From Stakelama pacifica (GTDB taxonomy: Bacteria > Pseudomonadota > Alphaproteobacteria > Sphingomonadales > Sphingomonadaceae), in assembly GCF_004361835.1 (NCBI RefSeq), contig NZ_SNWD01000004.1, positions 62,001 through 126,000 on the forward strand: DNA of 64,000 nucleotides, written 5' to 3'. Of the stretch, positions 1 to 9,436 are shown one piece after another. Positions within the stretch are counted from its first letter, which is position 1; every line of letters begins with the position of its first letter. The translations under genes and the position numbers were made by a program. The notes beneath the pieces were generated by a model. The model saw only the letters and a program-made list of their open reading frames with translations, ran no database searches and had not been told where the DNA came from.

Positions 1-351
1 CCCGGCAACACCGATGCGATGCGCCGATTCATTGAACAGGCGGCTGAGTAGTTCGGGGCGGGTCATATGGGTGGCGCCGACGTCACGCGCCTTCACCATA
101 TCGGGGACGCTGTCCTCCACCGCGGCGGAAGCAATAACGACCTGATCGGCCGAAGTGATACCGCTGCCGTCCTGCGGAAACAGGTGGATACCGCGCGATT
201 GCAGGGCGTCGAACTTTGCGGGAACCCGGCCAGCGTCAAGCGAGCGGTCGGACCCGGATACGCTCGCCCCGCGCCCGGCAAGGATCATGGCGAGCGGCAT
301 CATGCCAGAGCCGCCCACACCGACGAAAAAATAGGATTTGTTCGTTTCCAT
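1..351 (-). CDS. Mur ligase family protein, N-terminal part (cut by window edge)
   Basis: The visible 117 residues are the N-terminal domain of a Mur ligase (MurC/Mpl type). They begin [17 protein letters not shown], a GxGGxGM nucleotide-binding loop typical of MurC and Mpl, followed by GSDRS and later [15 protein letters not shown], matching the 'SSAI..DNPE' stretch of the family. The ATP-binding centre lies beyond the window. Enzymes of this family join an amino acid or peptide to UDP-MurNAc in the cytoplasm. The gene is divergent from an LD-carboxypeptidase, which suggests peptidoglycan recycling rather than the dcw-cluster murC. That assignment is inference, since murC in the dcw cluster would normally be flanked by murG, murB or ftsQ. 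The ATG at 351 is the only clear start. Confidence 0.8.
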   Translation of the reverse strand, partial: METNKSYFFVGVGGSGMMPLAMILAGRGASVSGSDRSLDAGRVPAKFDALQSRGIHLFPQDGSGITSADQVVIASAAVEDSVPDMVKARDVGATHMTRPELLSRLFNESAHRIGVAG

Positions 352-620
352 AAGCGTCAGGCTATCGGCGGTTTGGGTTGCAGAGGCAAGCGGGGCGGCA
401 TTCCGATCGCGGCGCTCGTTAGGCGGGTGGCCGCGCTTGTGGCAGGTGGCGGCGCTTTTGGGGCAGGTTCGGGCGTTTGGCCGGCTCTGCCGCCACGAAA
501 GCATGTCGCAAACAGGCCGGGATAGCCGCACGGTGCGCAACGCGGCTCGACTTCGCACCGTGCGAACGGCACAGGAGCGATGTGCGTTGACGGGCGAACA
601 GAAAGACGGAAGGGCAAAGC

Positions 621-1442
621 ATGCGGATCGGGGTAGTGGCACCGGCGCGGTCGATCGATGAACAGGTGGCGGCGGCGACCGCGGCGCTGGCCGCAATCGC
701 CTTTCCCAATGTCGACCTGGTGTTTCACGATCAGTGCTTTGCCGAAGACGGACATTTCGCAGGGCCGGACGCAGTGCGCGCGGCGGCGTTTCTGGAATAT
801 GCCAATGATCCGGCGTTCGATGCGATCTGGTTCGCGCGCGGCGGATATGGATCGAACCGGATCCTGTCGGCGGTGATGCCCGAGCTGAACGAGGCGGCGC
901 GGGCGAAGACCTATATCGGCTATTCGGACATGGGGTTTTTGCTGGGTGCGCTCTATGCCCGGCGGATCGGACGGCCGGTGCACGGGCCGATGCCGATCGA
1001 GATCGGGCGCAAGGATCAGGGCGTGTGCGTTGCGCGATCGCTCGACTGGCTGGTCAATCGAGACCCCGCGGTGCTGGAGCCCAATATCGGCGATGCGCCG
1101 GTGATCGCGATGAACCTTGCCATCCTGACCGCGATGATCGGGACGCAATGGCTGCCCGACATGACCGACCATGTGCTGATGATCGAGGAGGTGTCGGAGC
1201 CGCTGTACCGGATCGACCGGATGCTGTTCACGCTCAGCCATTCGACGCAGCTGAAAGGACTGGCCGGTATCCGGCTGGGTCAGGTGGTCGATGTGCAGGA
1301 GAATGAGCCGCGCTTCGGTGAGACGCCCGAGGAGATGGCCGCGCGCTGGTGCGGCGAAATGGGCGTGCCGTATCTGGGCCGTGCCGAGATCGGGCATAGC
1401 GCCGACAACCGGATCGTGCCGTTCGGGCTGGTGTCGCGATGA
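621..1442 (+). CDS. ldcA: LD-carboxypeptidase (peptidase family S66)
   Basis: 273 residues, close to the usual length of about 300 for the S66 family. Members cleave the terminal D-alanine from tetrapeptides released during peptidoglycan turnover, in the cytoplasm. The start [13 protein letters not shown] matches the family opening (VxxPxS/A). [14 protein letters not shown] at about residues 73-86 is the S66 motif around the region preceding the nucleophile, and [11 protein letters not shown] contains the conserved SD pair. A late [14 protein letters not shown] matches the 'GHx..n.tlPlG' block holding the catalytic His. The first gene of the window, a Mur ligase, is divergent 269 bases away, consistent with a murein-recycling pair. 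The ATG at 621 is preceded by AAGGGCAAAGC, a weak Shine-Dalgarno. Confidence 0.88.
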   Translation: MRIGVVAPARSIDEQVAAATAALAAIAFPNVDLVFHDQCFAEDGHFAGPDAVRAAAFLEYANDPAFDAIWFARGGYGSNRILSAVMPELNEAARAKTYIGYSDMGFLLGALYARRIGRPVHGPMPIEIGRKDQGVCVARSLDWLVNRDPAVLEPNIGDAPVIAMNLAILTAMIGTQWLPDMTDHVLMIEEVSEPLYRIDRMLFTLSHSTQLKGLAGIRLGQVVDVQENEPRFGETPEEMAARWCGEMGVPYLGRAEIGHSADNRIVPFGLVSR

Positions 1443-1827
1443 GCGGCGCGGGGTGATTCGGGTAGCGGGCGTACGCGGAAGTTGTGGAAGTTCACGGTAC
1501 GTCCCCCCTCGCTCCCCCTCCCCGCACCGCCCGATCGGGCGGGTGGCGGAAGAGAGCGCGCGGGTCATGCGGCGAGGATGGCAAAACGGGGGCGTGTAGG
1601 ACAGCGGTTTTTGGGAGGCCTGCCCGCCGAATCCTTATCCACATTACCGTAATGCGCGTGAAAGCTGCGATCCAGCTATCTGCCCTCAGCTTTGCGCGCC
1701 ACTGCATTCCCGCTTCCGCAGGAATGACGGCGGAGGCGGCGTATCAGACCGAAAACAGACTGCATATGGCACCCAAATGCGGACACTTGCATCCGGCTTG
1801 ACAGTACCACATTCACATTTTCGGGCG
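1443..1827. other. intergenic stretch, no gene seen
   Basis: 385 bases between convergent genes. Every open frame here is short and lacks family signals. A small palindromic stretch at about 1703-1724 (CATTCC...GGAATG) could be a weak hairpin. No promoter or RNA gene is evident. Confidence 0.5.
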
Positions 1828-2280
1828 TTAGCGAGGCCGACGCTTCGACCATGATCCGCTTCTCGCCGCCGCTACTATCCGACGGCGATAGGACCACCCG
1901 CCCCAGATCACATAAGCGATGACAGGTCCGACGAGTAGCGGGACAGCCCAGACACTGTCGGGAATGAGATTGTAGCCGCCTCGACCAAAGAGGTAGGTTG
2001 AGCCAAGCACGATCGTCATGAACACGCAGCGCAGGATAGCGCCGCTACGATCATATGTCAGGCTCGAGATTTCGTCCTGGTCTCGCGAGTAGATCATTGC
2101 GCCGATTTGGCCTGATCGACGCACCAACTCGGCCTCAAACGCGGGTGGGAAGGCGCAGATGAGAAGTACCCATGCTACCGGGCCTTCACCGAACGCGAAC
2201 CGAGCGGCGAGGCCCACGCCGAATAGCGCGCCCGCGATGACGAGCAGGAAATCAGGGGAGCGGCGATTGGGAAGCAGCAT
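1828..2280 (-). CDS. hypothetical membrane protein
   Basis: Family not recognised. With the ATG at 2280 it is 150 residues. It shows about four hydrophobic stretches: FLLVIAGALFGVGLAARFAF, VAWVLLICAFPPAF, a segment around CVFMTIVLGSTYLFG and VWAVPLLVGPVIAYVIWGGW. A basic C-terminus (RRRIV...SKRRPR) is predicted cytoplasmic. A further in-frame TTG at 2316 would add 12 residues, but neither start has a convincing Shine-Dalgarno. It stands alone, with divergent and convergent neighbours. Only its membrane location can be inferred. Confidence 0.55.
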   Translation of the reverse strand: MLLPNRRSPDFLLVIAGALFGVGLAARFAFGEGPVAWVLLICAFPPAFEAELVRRSGQIGAMIYSRDQDEISSLTYDRSGAILRCVFMTIVLGSTYLFGRGGYNLIPDSVWAVPLLVGPVIAYVIWGGWSYRRRIVAAARSGSWSKRRPR

Positions 2281-2466
2281 CTTCAACTTAATGCACGAAC
2301 GTCCACTAACCAGCAAATTCCGACGCTAATGCCGCGCGGCTATCTTCGTAATAGCGGCCACCCTTGCTGTGCAGTAATGATCTGCGTGTCACTTCCTTCA
2401 TCTCCATAAAGGGCAGTGAATGCCGGGAATGAATCGGCATGACGGATGGGTGAGGAAACAGACTGA

Positions 2467-3360
2467 ATGAAGATTGCGGGGGCGGTCGGGGCCGGGTTGC
2501 TGGTGCTTGGCTATGCGGCGATCTGGGGGTTTGCGCGGCTTGATCCGGCGTTGCTGGCGCGGCTTTGGTTTTTGCCGGGGGTCGGGGTGCTGGGGGCTAC
2601 CATTGCCAATACGTCGGGGACCGGCGGGGGTGTGGTGTTCGTGCCGGTGTTCAATGCGCTGCGCGATTCAGGGGTGATGGCGCTCGATCGCACGCAGGTG
2701 GTGGCCGCGTCTTTCCTGATCCAGTGTTTCGGGATGAGCATGGGGGCGCTGCGCTGGTCGGGGGGACTGCATGCGCAGGAACCGACGACGCGCGAGATCG
2801 GGCTATCGGATTTCTGGGGCGTGGTGGCGGTGGTGCTGGCGGGGGCGCTGCCGGTGATGCTGGTGACTCAGCGGGTGGCGGAGTTCGATCCGCATGACGT
2901 GCTGCTGGGGTTCAAGGCGTTTTCGCTTGCACTGGGCGCGGGGGTGGTGGCGACGACCTGGACCGTCAACCGGACGCGGCCTGCGCTGACGCGGGTGGCG
3001 CGGGGGGATTTCGTGATGCTGGCCGCAATAGGGCTGGTCGGCGGGTTCATTACCGCGCTGTTTTCGGTGGGGGTGGGCGAGCTGGTCGCGCTGTATCTGT
3101 TCATCCGCCATTATCCGGTGGTGCTGTGCGCAGGCGCGGCGGTGGTGATTTCGAGCGTCTCGTGCCTTGCCGGGGCGATGTTCCACATTCTGAGCGGGAC
3201 GGTGGTGTGGGAGGTGGTGGCGCTCGCCGCGCCGGGAGCGTTGGTCGGCGGCTATTTCGCGCGGCCGCTGGCGCTATGGCTGGGAGCGAAGCGGCTGAAG
3301 ACAATCGACGGGCTGTGGATCATGGGGTCGAGCCTGTATCTGATCGCGCTGAATGTTTGA
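2467..3360 (+). CDS. TSUP (TauE/SafE) family transporter
   Basis: A 297-residue polytopic membrane protein with about eight hydrophobic helices. The N-terminal repeat contains GVLGATIANTSGTGGGVVFVPVF, which matches the glycine-rich signature of the sulfite exporter TauE/SafE superfamily. The second repeat contains GLVGGFITALFSVGVGELVALYL. Family members move small sulfur-containing or organic anions across the inner membrane, but the substrate cannot be told from sequence. The ATG at 2467 follows GGAAACAGACTGA. The gene is monocistronic and its downstream gap holds a repeat. Confidence 0.82.
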   Translation: MKIAGAVGAGLLVLGYAAIWGFARLDPALLARLWFLPGVGVLGATIANTSGTGGGVVFVPVFNALRDSGVMALDRTQVVAASFLIQCFGMSMGALRWSGGLHAQEPTTREIGLSDFWGVVAVVLAGALPVMLVTQRVAEFDPHDVLLGFKAFSLALGAGVVATTWTVNRTRPALTRVARGDFVMLAAIGLVGGFITALFSVGVGELVALYLFIRHYPVVLCAGAAVVISSVSCLAGAMFHILSGTVVWEVVALAAPGALVGGYFARPLALWLGAKRLKTIDGLWIMGSSLYLIALNV

Positions 3361-3376
3361 GCGGCTGGCGCGCGTT

Positions 3377-3486
3377 CGTTGGTCCTGAGTGTCTGGCTTT
3401 GCGGGCGGTCGAAGGGGTCCATTTTTGACGGGCTGTGAGGATGAAAAGAAGAAGGACGGCCCTTCGACTTCGCTCAGGGCGAACGG
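3377..3486. repeat. family A intergenic inverted repeat
   Basis: The left arm has GGTCCTGAG...GTCGAAGGGGTCC and the right arm GGCCCTTCGAC...GCTCAGGGCGAACGG. The arms are imperfectly complementary. Relatives occur at 32113, 36670 and 40232. It lies between the TSUP gene and the antiporter, which are convergent, so it may also act as a terminator. Confidence 0.65.
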
Positions 3487-3588
3487 GTGGAGGCGAGGTG
3501 AGGTTTTTCACTGCGATCCGGCGATTCGCATGGGGCGCCGGATTGCTTCCCCCGGCTCACGGGCCGGGGTCGCAATGACGTAAAGAGG

Positions 3589-4623
3589 CTAAGTGGCATT
3601 TGCGGGTGGCAGGCCGGGGACCCAGTCGATGGCGCCGAAGCTTTCGAGGCAGAACCACAGCAGGATGAGCGCGTAGAGCGCCATCAGGAACCCCGATTCG
3701 GTCCTGCCCAGCCGCATATCGGTGCGCATCGTCAGGAACAGCGCGATCGTCGCGACGGTGAGCACTGCCATCAGCGGCGCGGCGACGGCGAAGTCGATGG
3801 GGGCACTGCCGGCGATCAGCACCCCCGCCGGGATGCACACGAGCAGGTCGAAGATGTTGCTGCCCAATACGTTCGACAGGCTGGTGACCGCATGCCCCGC
3901 TCGCGCGGCGCGGATCGAGACGAAGGCGTCGGGGAGCGAGGTTCCGGCGGCGACCACGGTGAAGCCCCAGATGAAATCGGGCGTCCCGAAAATCTCCCCG
4001 AAATTGATCGCGGCTCGGACCAGCGCTTCGACCCCGACGACGATCAGCAGCAGCGACAGGCCGAGCAGGCCCCATTCGACAAGCGGGCGGATGTCGTGCG
4101 GCACTTCTTCGGTACGGGCGTCGACCGCGTCCTGATACTGGACGAAGATATAGAGCAGATAAAGCAGCAGCGGGATCAGCGCGAGCGGGCGGGTCATCTC
4201 GCCCTGAAGCGCGCCGCTTTCCCCTTGCGGATGATAGATCACGGCGAAGCAGAAGGCGAGCAGCAGCACCGCCACTGCGATCATGTAAAATTGCGATTCC
4301 TTATACACCAGATCGCGGCTGGATTTGAGCCCGCCGCCCGCAAGGCCGGACAGCGCAGGGATTGCGAGGATGTTGAACAGCGCCGACCCGACGATCGCCG
4401 CGACGCCCAGTTCGAACGCGCCGTGCAGCGCCGCCGACAGGACGGTGGTGGTGAGTTCGGGAAAGCTCGACCCCACCGCGACGACGACCGCGCCCTTGAC
4501 GATTTCGGGAAGGCGATAATATTCGGCGAGACGCTGGCTGGCGCGCTCCAGAATGCCGCTGCCCTTCCAGATGATGAGTGTGCCGACGATCGCGACGGCG
4601 GCCCAGATCAGGATGGCTGGCAT
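3589..4623 (-). CDS. sodium:calcium antiporter (CaCA/YrbG family)
   Basis: A 344-residue inner-membrane protein with about ten hydrophobic segments and the two inverted alpha repeats of the Ca2+:cation antiporter superfamily. Repeat 1 near residues 48-90 has VAVGSSFPELTTTVLSA followed by IVGSALFNILAIPAL. Repeat 2 near residues 222-268 has VVAAGTSLPDAFVSIRAA followed by VLGSNIFDLLVCIPA. The GSSFPE and GTSLPD acidic residues and the GSxxFN/GSNxFD motifs are the ion-binding elements of this family. It probably exchanges Na+ for Ca2+ or another divalent ion. It is divergent from thrS. Confidence 0.9.
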   Translation of the reverse strand: MPAILIWAAVAIVGTLIIWKGSGILERASQRLAEYYRLPEIVKGAVVVAVGSSFPELTTTVLSAALHGAFELGVAAIVGSALFNILAIPALSGLAGGGLKSSRDLVYKESQFYMIAVAVLLLAFCFAVIYHPQGESGALQGEMTRPLALIPLLLYLLYIFVQYQDAVDARTEEVPHDIRPLVEWGLLGLSLLLIVVGVEALVRAAINFGEIFGTPDFIWGFTVVAAGTSLPDAFVSIRAARAGHAVTSLSNVLGSNIFDLLVCIPAGVLIAGSAPIDFAVAAPLMAVLTVATIALFLTMRTDMRLGRTESGFLMALYALILLWFCLESFGAIDWVPGLPPANAT

Positions 4624-4744
4624 GGCAGGGTTCCTTTCGAGCCCGTAAAGCTGCGTCCGCTTAGCGCTTGCGCCGCAGTGGTCCCCAAGGGCATATGCGG
4701 CGCGCTGAATCCTTCAACCTTTTTATCGAAAGTCCGTTTCCCCC

Positions 4745-6745
4745 ATGTCCGAGATGTTCAAGATCACGCTGCCCGACGGTTCCGTCCGTGAGGTTGCGGA
4801 GGGAACGACTCCGGCGGATGTGGCGGCTTCGATCGGGCCGGGGCTGGCCAAGGCGGCGATTGCGGCGCGGGTGAATGGCGAGCTGCGCGATATCATGCGC
4901 CCGTTCGAAGGGGATACCGAACTTGCGCTGGTGACGTCGCGCGATGAAGAGGCGGCGCTGGAACTGGCGCGGCATGACTATGCGCATGTGCTGGCCGAGG
5001 CGGTGCAGGCGTTGTGGCCCGGCACGCAGATCACCTTTGGCCCGTCGACCGAGGACGGTTTTTATTATGACGTAAAGGCGCCGGAGGATCGCGCGCCCTT
5101 TTCGATGGACGACTTGCCCGCGATCGAAGAGAAAATGCGCGAGATCATCCGCGCCGACAAACCGCTGCGCCGTGAGGTGTGGAGCCGCGAAGACCTGATC
5201 GCCAAATGGAAGGCGGACGGGGAGAGCTTCAAGGCCGAATGGGCGGCCGAACTTCCCGAGGGCGAAGAGCTGACCGTCTATTGGTCGGGTGAGGACTGGC
5301 TCGACATGTGCCGGGGGCCGCATCTTGCCTCGACCGGCAAGCTCGACCCGCAGGCGTTCAAGCTGATGCGCGTTGCCGGGGCCTATTGGCGCGGCGACCA
5401 GAATAATGCGCAGCTCACGCGGATTTACGGCACCGGCTGGCTGAACAAGAAGCAGCTCGACGCGCATTTGCACAAGCTGGAGGAAGCGGCGAAGCGCGAC
5501 CATCGCAAGCTGGGCGCGGAGATGGACCTGTTCCACCTTCAGGCCGAAGCGCATGGCAGCGTGTTCTGGCATCCGCAGGGCTATGTCATCTGGCGCGCGC
5601 TGGAGGCCTATATGCGCCGCGCGATCGATGGCGCCGGCTATCGCGAAATCAAGACGCCGCAGGTGATGGACGCGCGCCAGTGGGAGCAGTCGGGCCATTG
5701 GGGCAAATATCGCGAGAACATGTTCGTGATCCCCGACGAAGTGCCGAATGTCGAGGATGAAGGCCCGATCGTTTCGGACGAAGCCGAATGGATGGCGCTG
5801 AAACCGATGAACTGCCCGGCGCATGTGCTGGTGTTCAAACAGGGGATCAAATCGTACCGCGATTTGCCGCTGCGCCTGTATGAAAATGGCTGCTGCCATC
5901 GCAACGAGCCGCATGGCGCGCTGCACGGCCTGATGCGCGTGCGCCAGTTCACGCAGGACGATGCGCATATCTTCTGCCGCGAAGACCAGATCGTCGATGA
6001 AGTGCGCGCCTTTTGCGAACTCGCAGACCGGGTCTATCGCGATTTCGGGTTCAGCTATTCGATCAAGCTGGCGCTTCGGCCTGAAAAGCGGTTCGGATCG
6101 GACGCCGACTGGGACAAGGCGGAGGAAGAGCTTCGCAACGCGGTGAAGGAAGCGGGCCTCGCCACCCCCGAATATGGCTGGGAAGAACTGCCGGGCGAAG
6201 GCGCCTTCTACGCGCCCAAGCTGGAATGGCATCTGACCGATGCGATCGGGCGGACCTGGCAGGTCGGCACGATTCAGTCGGACCGCGTGCTGCCCGAGCG
6301 GCTCGATGCAAGCTATACCGCGGCGGATGGCGAACGGCACCGCCCCGTCATGCTGCACCGTGCGATTTTCGGGTCGTATGAGCGGTTTATCGGCATCCTG
6401 ATCGAGCATTTCGCAGGGAAACTGCCGCTATGGCTCGCCCCCACCCAGGCAGTGGTCGCGACGATCGTGTCCGATGCGGATGATTATGCGCGTGCGGTCG
6501 CCGGGCAGCTGCGCGCGGCGGGCATCCGGGTCGAGGTCGACCTTCGCAACGAGAAGATCAATTACAAGGTGCGCGAACATTCGGTGGCGAAGGTTCCCAA
6601 CCTGCTGGTCGTGGGCAAGCGAGAGGCGGAGGAAGCCACCGTCGCGCTGCGCGTGCTGGGCGAAGGCGCGAAACAGGAAATTATCGCGCTCGGTGACGTG
6701 ATCATGCGTCTTGCAGATGCGGCAAAGGCTCCCGATATACGCTAA
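4745..6745 (+). CDS. thrS: threonine--tRNA ligase
   Basis: 666 residues, full length. It charges tRNA-Thr in the cytoplasm. The order is a TGS domain (about 1-65), a second additional (editing) domain with H77/H81 in RHDYAH and C189/H193 in DMCRGPH, a class II catalytic core and an anticodon-binding domain from about 555. The catalytic zinc ligands are visible: C357 in MKPMNCPAH (read as LKPMNCPAH here), the His in DDAHIFC, and the His in [14 protein letters not shown]. The ATG at 4745 has no obvious Shine-Dalgarno; an in-frame ATG at 4754 is an alternative. infC follows 114 bases downstream, the common thrS-infC order. Confidence 0.97.
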   Translation: MSEMFKITLPDGSVREVAEGTTPADVAASIGPGLAKAAIAARVNGELRDIMRPFEGDTELALVTSRDEEAALELARHDYAHVLAEAVQALWPGTQITFGPSTEDGFYYDVKAPEDRAPFSMDDLPAIEEKMREIIRADKPLRREVWSREDLIAKWKADGESFKAEWAAELPEGEELTVYWSGEDWLDMCRGPHLASTGKLDPQAFKLMRVAGAYWRGDQNNAQLTRIYGTGWLNKKQLDAHLHKLEEAAKRDHRKLGAEMDLFHLQAEAHGSVFWHPQGYVIWRALEAYMRRAIDGAGYREIKTPQVMDARQWEQSGHWGKYRENMFVIPDEVPNVEDEGPIVSDEAEWMALKPMNCPAHVLVFKQGIKSYRDLPLRLYENGCCHRNEPHGALHGLMRVRQFTQDDAHIFCREDQIVDEVRAFCELADRVYRDFGFSYSIKLALRPEKRFGSDADWDKAEEELRNAVKEAGLATPEYGWEELPGEGAFYAPKLEWHLTDAIGRTWQVGTIQSDRVLPERLDASYTAADGERHRPVMLHRAIFGSYERFIGILIEHFAGKLPLWLAPTQAVVATIVSDADDYARAVAGQLRAAGIRVEVDLRNEKINYKVREHSVAKVPNLLVVGKREAEEATVALRVLGEGAKQEIIALGDVIMRLADAAKAPDIR

Positions 6746-6859
6746 GCAGCGAGTCGGAGCGATTTTGTCGCCGTGCCGTTCGTCAGGTGACTGTTCGAAC
6801 GGCGCGCGACGCGCTATAAAGTCAAGCAAAGCTTTTTAATTGCTACAGGAGAAAGCACT

Positions 6860-7405
6860 ATACGTCCTCCCATGAACAGACGCTCGATGTCGCCGCCGCC
6901 GATGAACGGGCCGCGCTACAACGAGTTCATCCAGTCGCCCAAGGTTCGCGTGATCGACCATGAAGGCGAAAACCTTGGCGTGATGTTCACGCGTGAGGCG
7001 ATGGAGCAGGCTGCCGAGTACGGGCTCGACCTTGTCGAAGTGTCGCCCAATGCCGACCCGCCCGTAGCCAAGTTTCTGGACGTCGGAAAATATAAGTACG
7101 AAGCCCAGAAAAAGGCCAATCAGGCGCGCAAGACGCAAAAGACGCAGGACATCAAAGAAATCAAGATGCGTCCGAATATCGACGATCATGATTACAACAC
7201 CAAGATGAAGAATGTTCACAAGTTCATCGAAGACGGTGACAAGGTGAAGATTACCCTGCGCTTTCGTGGTCGCGAACTCAGCCATGGCGAAATCGGCATG
7301 GCACTGCTGCGCCGCGTCGCCGAGGACGTCACCGAAACCGCAAAGGTGGAAAGCTATCCCCGGATGGAAGGCCGCCAGATGCTGATGGTGCTGGCGCCGA
7401 AATAA
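6860..7405 (+). CDS. infC: translation initiation factor IF-3, probable AUA start
   Basis: IF-3 binds the 30S subunit, prevents premature 50S joining and proofreads start codons. The N-domain block [14 protein letters not shown], the linker-region lysine-rich helix ([15 protein letters not shown]) and the C-domain motif [12 protein letters not shown] are diagnostic, and the end [11 protein letters not shown] is typical. The first in-frame ATG (6872) lies 20 bases beyond a strong AGGAG at 6847-6851. The in-frame ATA at 6860 is 8 bases from it, an ideal distance, so I place the start there (181 residues, RPPMNRRS after the initiator). Non-AUG infC starts are known in other bacteria and allow autoregulation by IF-3. 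If the ATG is used, the protein is 177 residues. Confidence 0.93.
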   Translation: MRPPMNRRSMSPPPMNGPRYNEFIQSPKVRVIDHEGENLGVMFTREAMEQAAEYGLDLVEVSPNADPPVAKFLDVGKYKYEAQKKANQARKTQKTQDIKEIKMRPNIDDHDYNTKMKNVHKFIEDGDKVKITLRFRGRELSHGEIGMALLRRVAEDVTETAKVESYPRMEGRQMLMVLAPK

Positions 7406-7431
7406 ACGGCGAGGCACTGTTTGCGCGACAC

Positions 7432-7471
7432 AAAAGCCGCCCCGGACCCATGCGTTCGGGGCGGCTTTTTT
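7432..7471 (+). terminator. Rho-independent terminator of infC
   Basis: The stem AAAAGCCGCCCCG pairs with CGGGGCGGCTTTT around a loop of about 12 bases, followed by a T run. It begins 26 bases after the infC stop codon. A near-copy is present at 8478. Confidence 0.85.
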
Positions 7472-7516
7472 GTTGTTTGATGCGCGATGAGGTCGCAAAC
7501 GGATCACCGGCAGCCT

Positions 7517-7611
7517 CGTCATTGCGAACCCATAGCGGCGCGGCAATCCAGAGCTAAGGGCTATGCGCCGAGCGACTGGATCGCCACGTCGCTTCGCTCC
7601 TCGCGATGACG
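7517..7611. repeat. family B intergenic repeat
   Basis: This roughly 95-base element opens CGTCATTGCGAACCC, contains GCGGCAATCCAG and ACTGGATCG, and closes CTCGCGATGACG. The outer ends are complementary and so are the two inner CCAG/CTGG blocks. The same element recurs at 21762, 30376, 43240, 46813, 49811 and 62467. Confidence 0.8.
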
Positions 7612-7767
7612 AACAAATTACGGGCTCGTCGTACATACAGCCTGTCGGGTTTCGCCCCAGATTACGTCGTTCACAACCGATCAATTGCTGGCTGCTTGCG
7701 GACGTTCAAAGCACCTGTAAGCTCGAGGGTATCGTGGTGCCGACACGCACGTGAAGGAGAAGCTCAA

Positions 7768-8145
7768 GTGCAAAGATGTCTGCGGCCTGTTGCCCCGACC
7801 ATCGGCTTAATCGCGCTGGCAATATATTGCGCTTTCCCGCATCCTACTCACAGTCAGGCGCAATTGAAGGCGATCGCAGCCGAATCCCAGCATCTGATGT
7901 CGACTTATTCGCTCGGCCCTTCAGTCCAGCACGCTGACATCCCGAAAGCCAAGTGGCCACCTGCTATCGCAACGTTGAAGCCATATTCTGTAACCGTTCG
8001 CCACGGGATGGTGGATATCACGACAAAACCATTCTTTGACGGCGGCTGGGGCTATGGCTTCGCTGTGGATAAACAGGACTTGGCAATGCTCGTCGAGTGC
8101 TGGTCAGAACTGGGGCACGGCGTTTATTGGCACGGCCCCTGCTGA
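7768..8145 (+). CDS. small secreted hypothetical protein
   Basis: Family not recognised. The frame is open upstream, but AGGAG at 7755-7759 sits 8 bases before a GTG at 7768, giving a 125-residue product with a clear signal peptide (basic MQRCLRP, hydrophobic TIGLIALAIYCAFP, then HSQAQ as a plausible signal peptidase site). The mature part has GGWGYGFAV and two cysteines near the end (VECWSELG and WHGPC), which could form a disulfide in the periplasm. G+C in three hand-counted 60-base stretches is about 52%, clearly below the neighbours. The gene lies between two near-identical terminator hairpins. These signs suggest acquisition. Confidence 0.6.
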   Translation: MQRCLRPVAPTIGLIALAIYCAFPHPTHSQAQLKAIAAESQHLMSTYSLGPSVQHADIPKAKWPPAIATLKPYSVTVRHGMVDITTKPFFDGGWGYGFAVDKQDLAMLVECWSELGHGVYWHGPC

Positions 8146-8545
8146 CAAAAGCTTGAAGGCGCGCAGTTGCCAAATTCGAGGTTTGCTAGCGTCCGCTTTG
8201 GTCTGCTTCCGCTCAAAAGCGAACAGGCCGCTTTCCATCGGTATCGGCCATTCCACTGTTGCTGCGGTCGCAGTCGGCCATGCGCGCAAAATCATCTTAG
8301 CGGGACTGCGTCCGGTCAGCTTGAGCTCTTCGCATCGCAATACCGGCAGGCTCGCCCCGTCATGGCGCCGGCCGTCATCCTTGCCATGGCCATCGCCCCG
8401 GGGCGGTGGCGTTTGGGGTGGCATCGGGCGTTTGGGTGGCATTGTCGGGCGTGGCGGATGCGGGTGCTCACCCAACGAAAAAGCCGTGCCGGACCAGCGT
8501 TCGGGGCGGCTTTTCGTCGTTACGGCCTAAGCAGGTCTACAGGGA
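8146..8545. other. non-coding stretch with a second terminator copy
   Basis: No frame here has family features. At 8478-8514 there is a hairpin with AAAAGCCG and CGGCTTTT ends, nearly identical to the infC terminator at 7432. It has one mismatch and one wobble in the stem. It would serve the convergent genes on either side. Confidence 0.65.
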
Positions 8546-9301
8546 TTACAGCCCCTGCCCGCCCGATACTTCGATCCGCTGGCCATTGACCCAGCGATTG
8601 TCTTCGCTGAGCAGCGCAGCGACCATCATGCCGATATCTTCGGGCACGCCGACCCGGCCGAGCGCGGTCATCGACGCGATTTGCGCGTTGAGGTCGGGGG
8701 TGTCGCGTACCGCGCCGCCGCCGAAATCGGTTTCGATCGCTCCCGGCGCGACGGTGTTCACCGCGATCCCGCGCGAGCCCAGTTCCTTCGCCAGATATTG
8801 GGTGAGCACTTCGATCGCGCCCTTCATCGCCGCATAGGCCGCATAGCCCGGAAAGATCATCCGGGTCAGCCCCGAGGAAATATTCACGATCCGCCCGCCA
8901 TCGGCGATCATCGGCAACAGCGTCTGGGTGAGGAAGAACACGCCCTTCAGATGCACATCGACCAGCCCGTCAAACTGCGCTTCGCTGGTTTCGGGGATCG
9001 TCGCATATTCGCCATAGCCGGCATTGTTGACGAGATGGTCGACGCTATCGCGGCTCCAATGCTGCGACAGGGCCTGTTTCAGCCGCTCGGCGAAATCGGC
9101 GAAACCGGCGACCTTTGCGGTGTCGAGCTGCAATGCGACCGCGGTGCGGCCCATCTCGCGAAGCTCGGCGACGACCGCGTCGGCATCGTCGCTGCGACTG
9201 TGATAGGTGATGACGACATCGCCGCCGCGCTGCCCCAGCGCGAGCGCCATTGCGCGGCCCAGGCCGCGGCTGCCGCCGGTAATCAGGCTGATCTTGGTCA
9301 T
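8546..9301 (-). CDS. SDR family oxidoreductase
   Basis: 251 residues with the classical short-chain dehydrogenase pattern: TGGSRGLG cofactor loop at the N-terminus, NNAGYGEY in the middle, NISSG with the catalytic Ser, and YAAMK as the YxxxK pair. The final segment WVNGQRIEVSGGQGL is typical of FabG-like SDRs. The substrate is unknown. GGAG at 9308-9311 lies 6 bases before the ATG at 9301, so I prefer this to the upstream ATG at 9313. It is divergent from an AraC-type regulator, an arrangement in which the regulator usually controls the reductase. Confidence 0.88.
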   Translation of the reverse strand: MTKISLITGGSRGLGRAMALALGQRGGDVVITYHSRSDDADAVVAELREMGRTAVALQLDTAKVAGFADFAERLKQALSQHWSRDSVDHLVNNAGYGEYATIPETSEAQFDGLVDVHLKGVFFLTQTLLPMIADGGRIVNISSGLTRMIFPGYAAYAAMKGAIEVLTQYLAKELGSRGIAVNTVAPGAIETDFGGGAVRDTPDLNAQIASMTALGRVGVPEDIGMMVAALLSEDNRWVNGQRIEVSGGQGL

Positions 9302-9436
9302 GACATGCTCCATTGCTCAGATTGCCTGCCTGATATGCGACTGAGCCTCGCTGCATGCTTGCCCGAAGCGGGGCCGGTTTTTGCCCGATCCTCCAAATCT
9401 GCTGACGCGCGCAACGGTTGCAGCTATATTCAGGCG

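Noticed and set aside
357..1568. Long 403-codon minus-strand frame over the LD-carboxypeptidase gene
   Set aside because: It is Arg/His-rich with no family motif and lies antisense to a gene with clear S66 signatures; typical shadow frame in G+C-rich DNA.
4661..6409. 582-codon minus-strand frame over thrS
   Set aside because: Antisense shadow of thrS: composition is Arg/His/Leu-biased and no domain is recognisable.
8146..8530. Plus-strand frame of about 160 codons at 8036-8530
   Set aside because: It overlaps the end of the secreted gene in another frame, has no family features and runs through the terminator-like hairpin.
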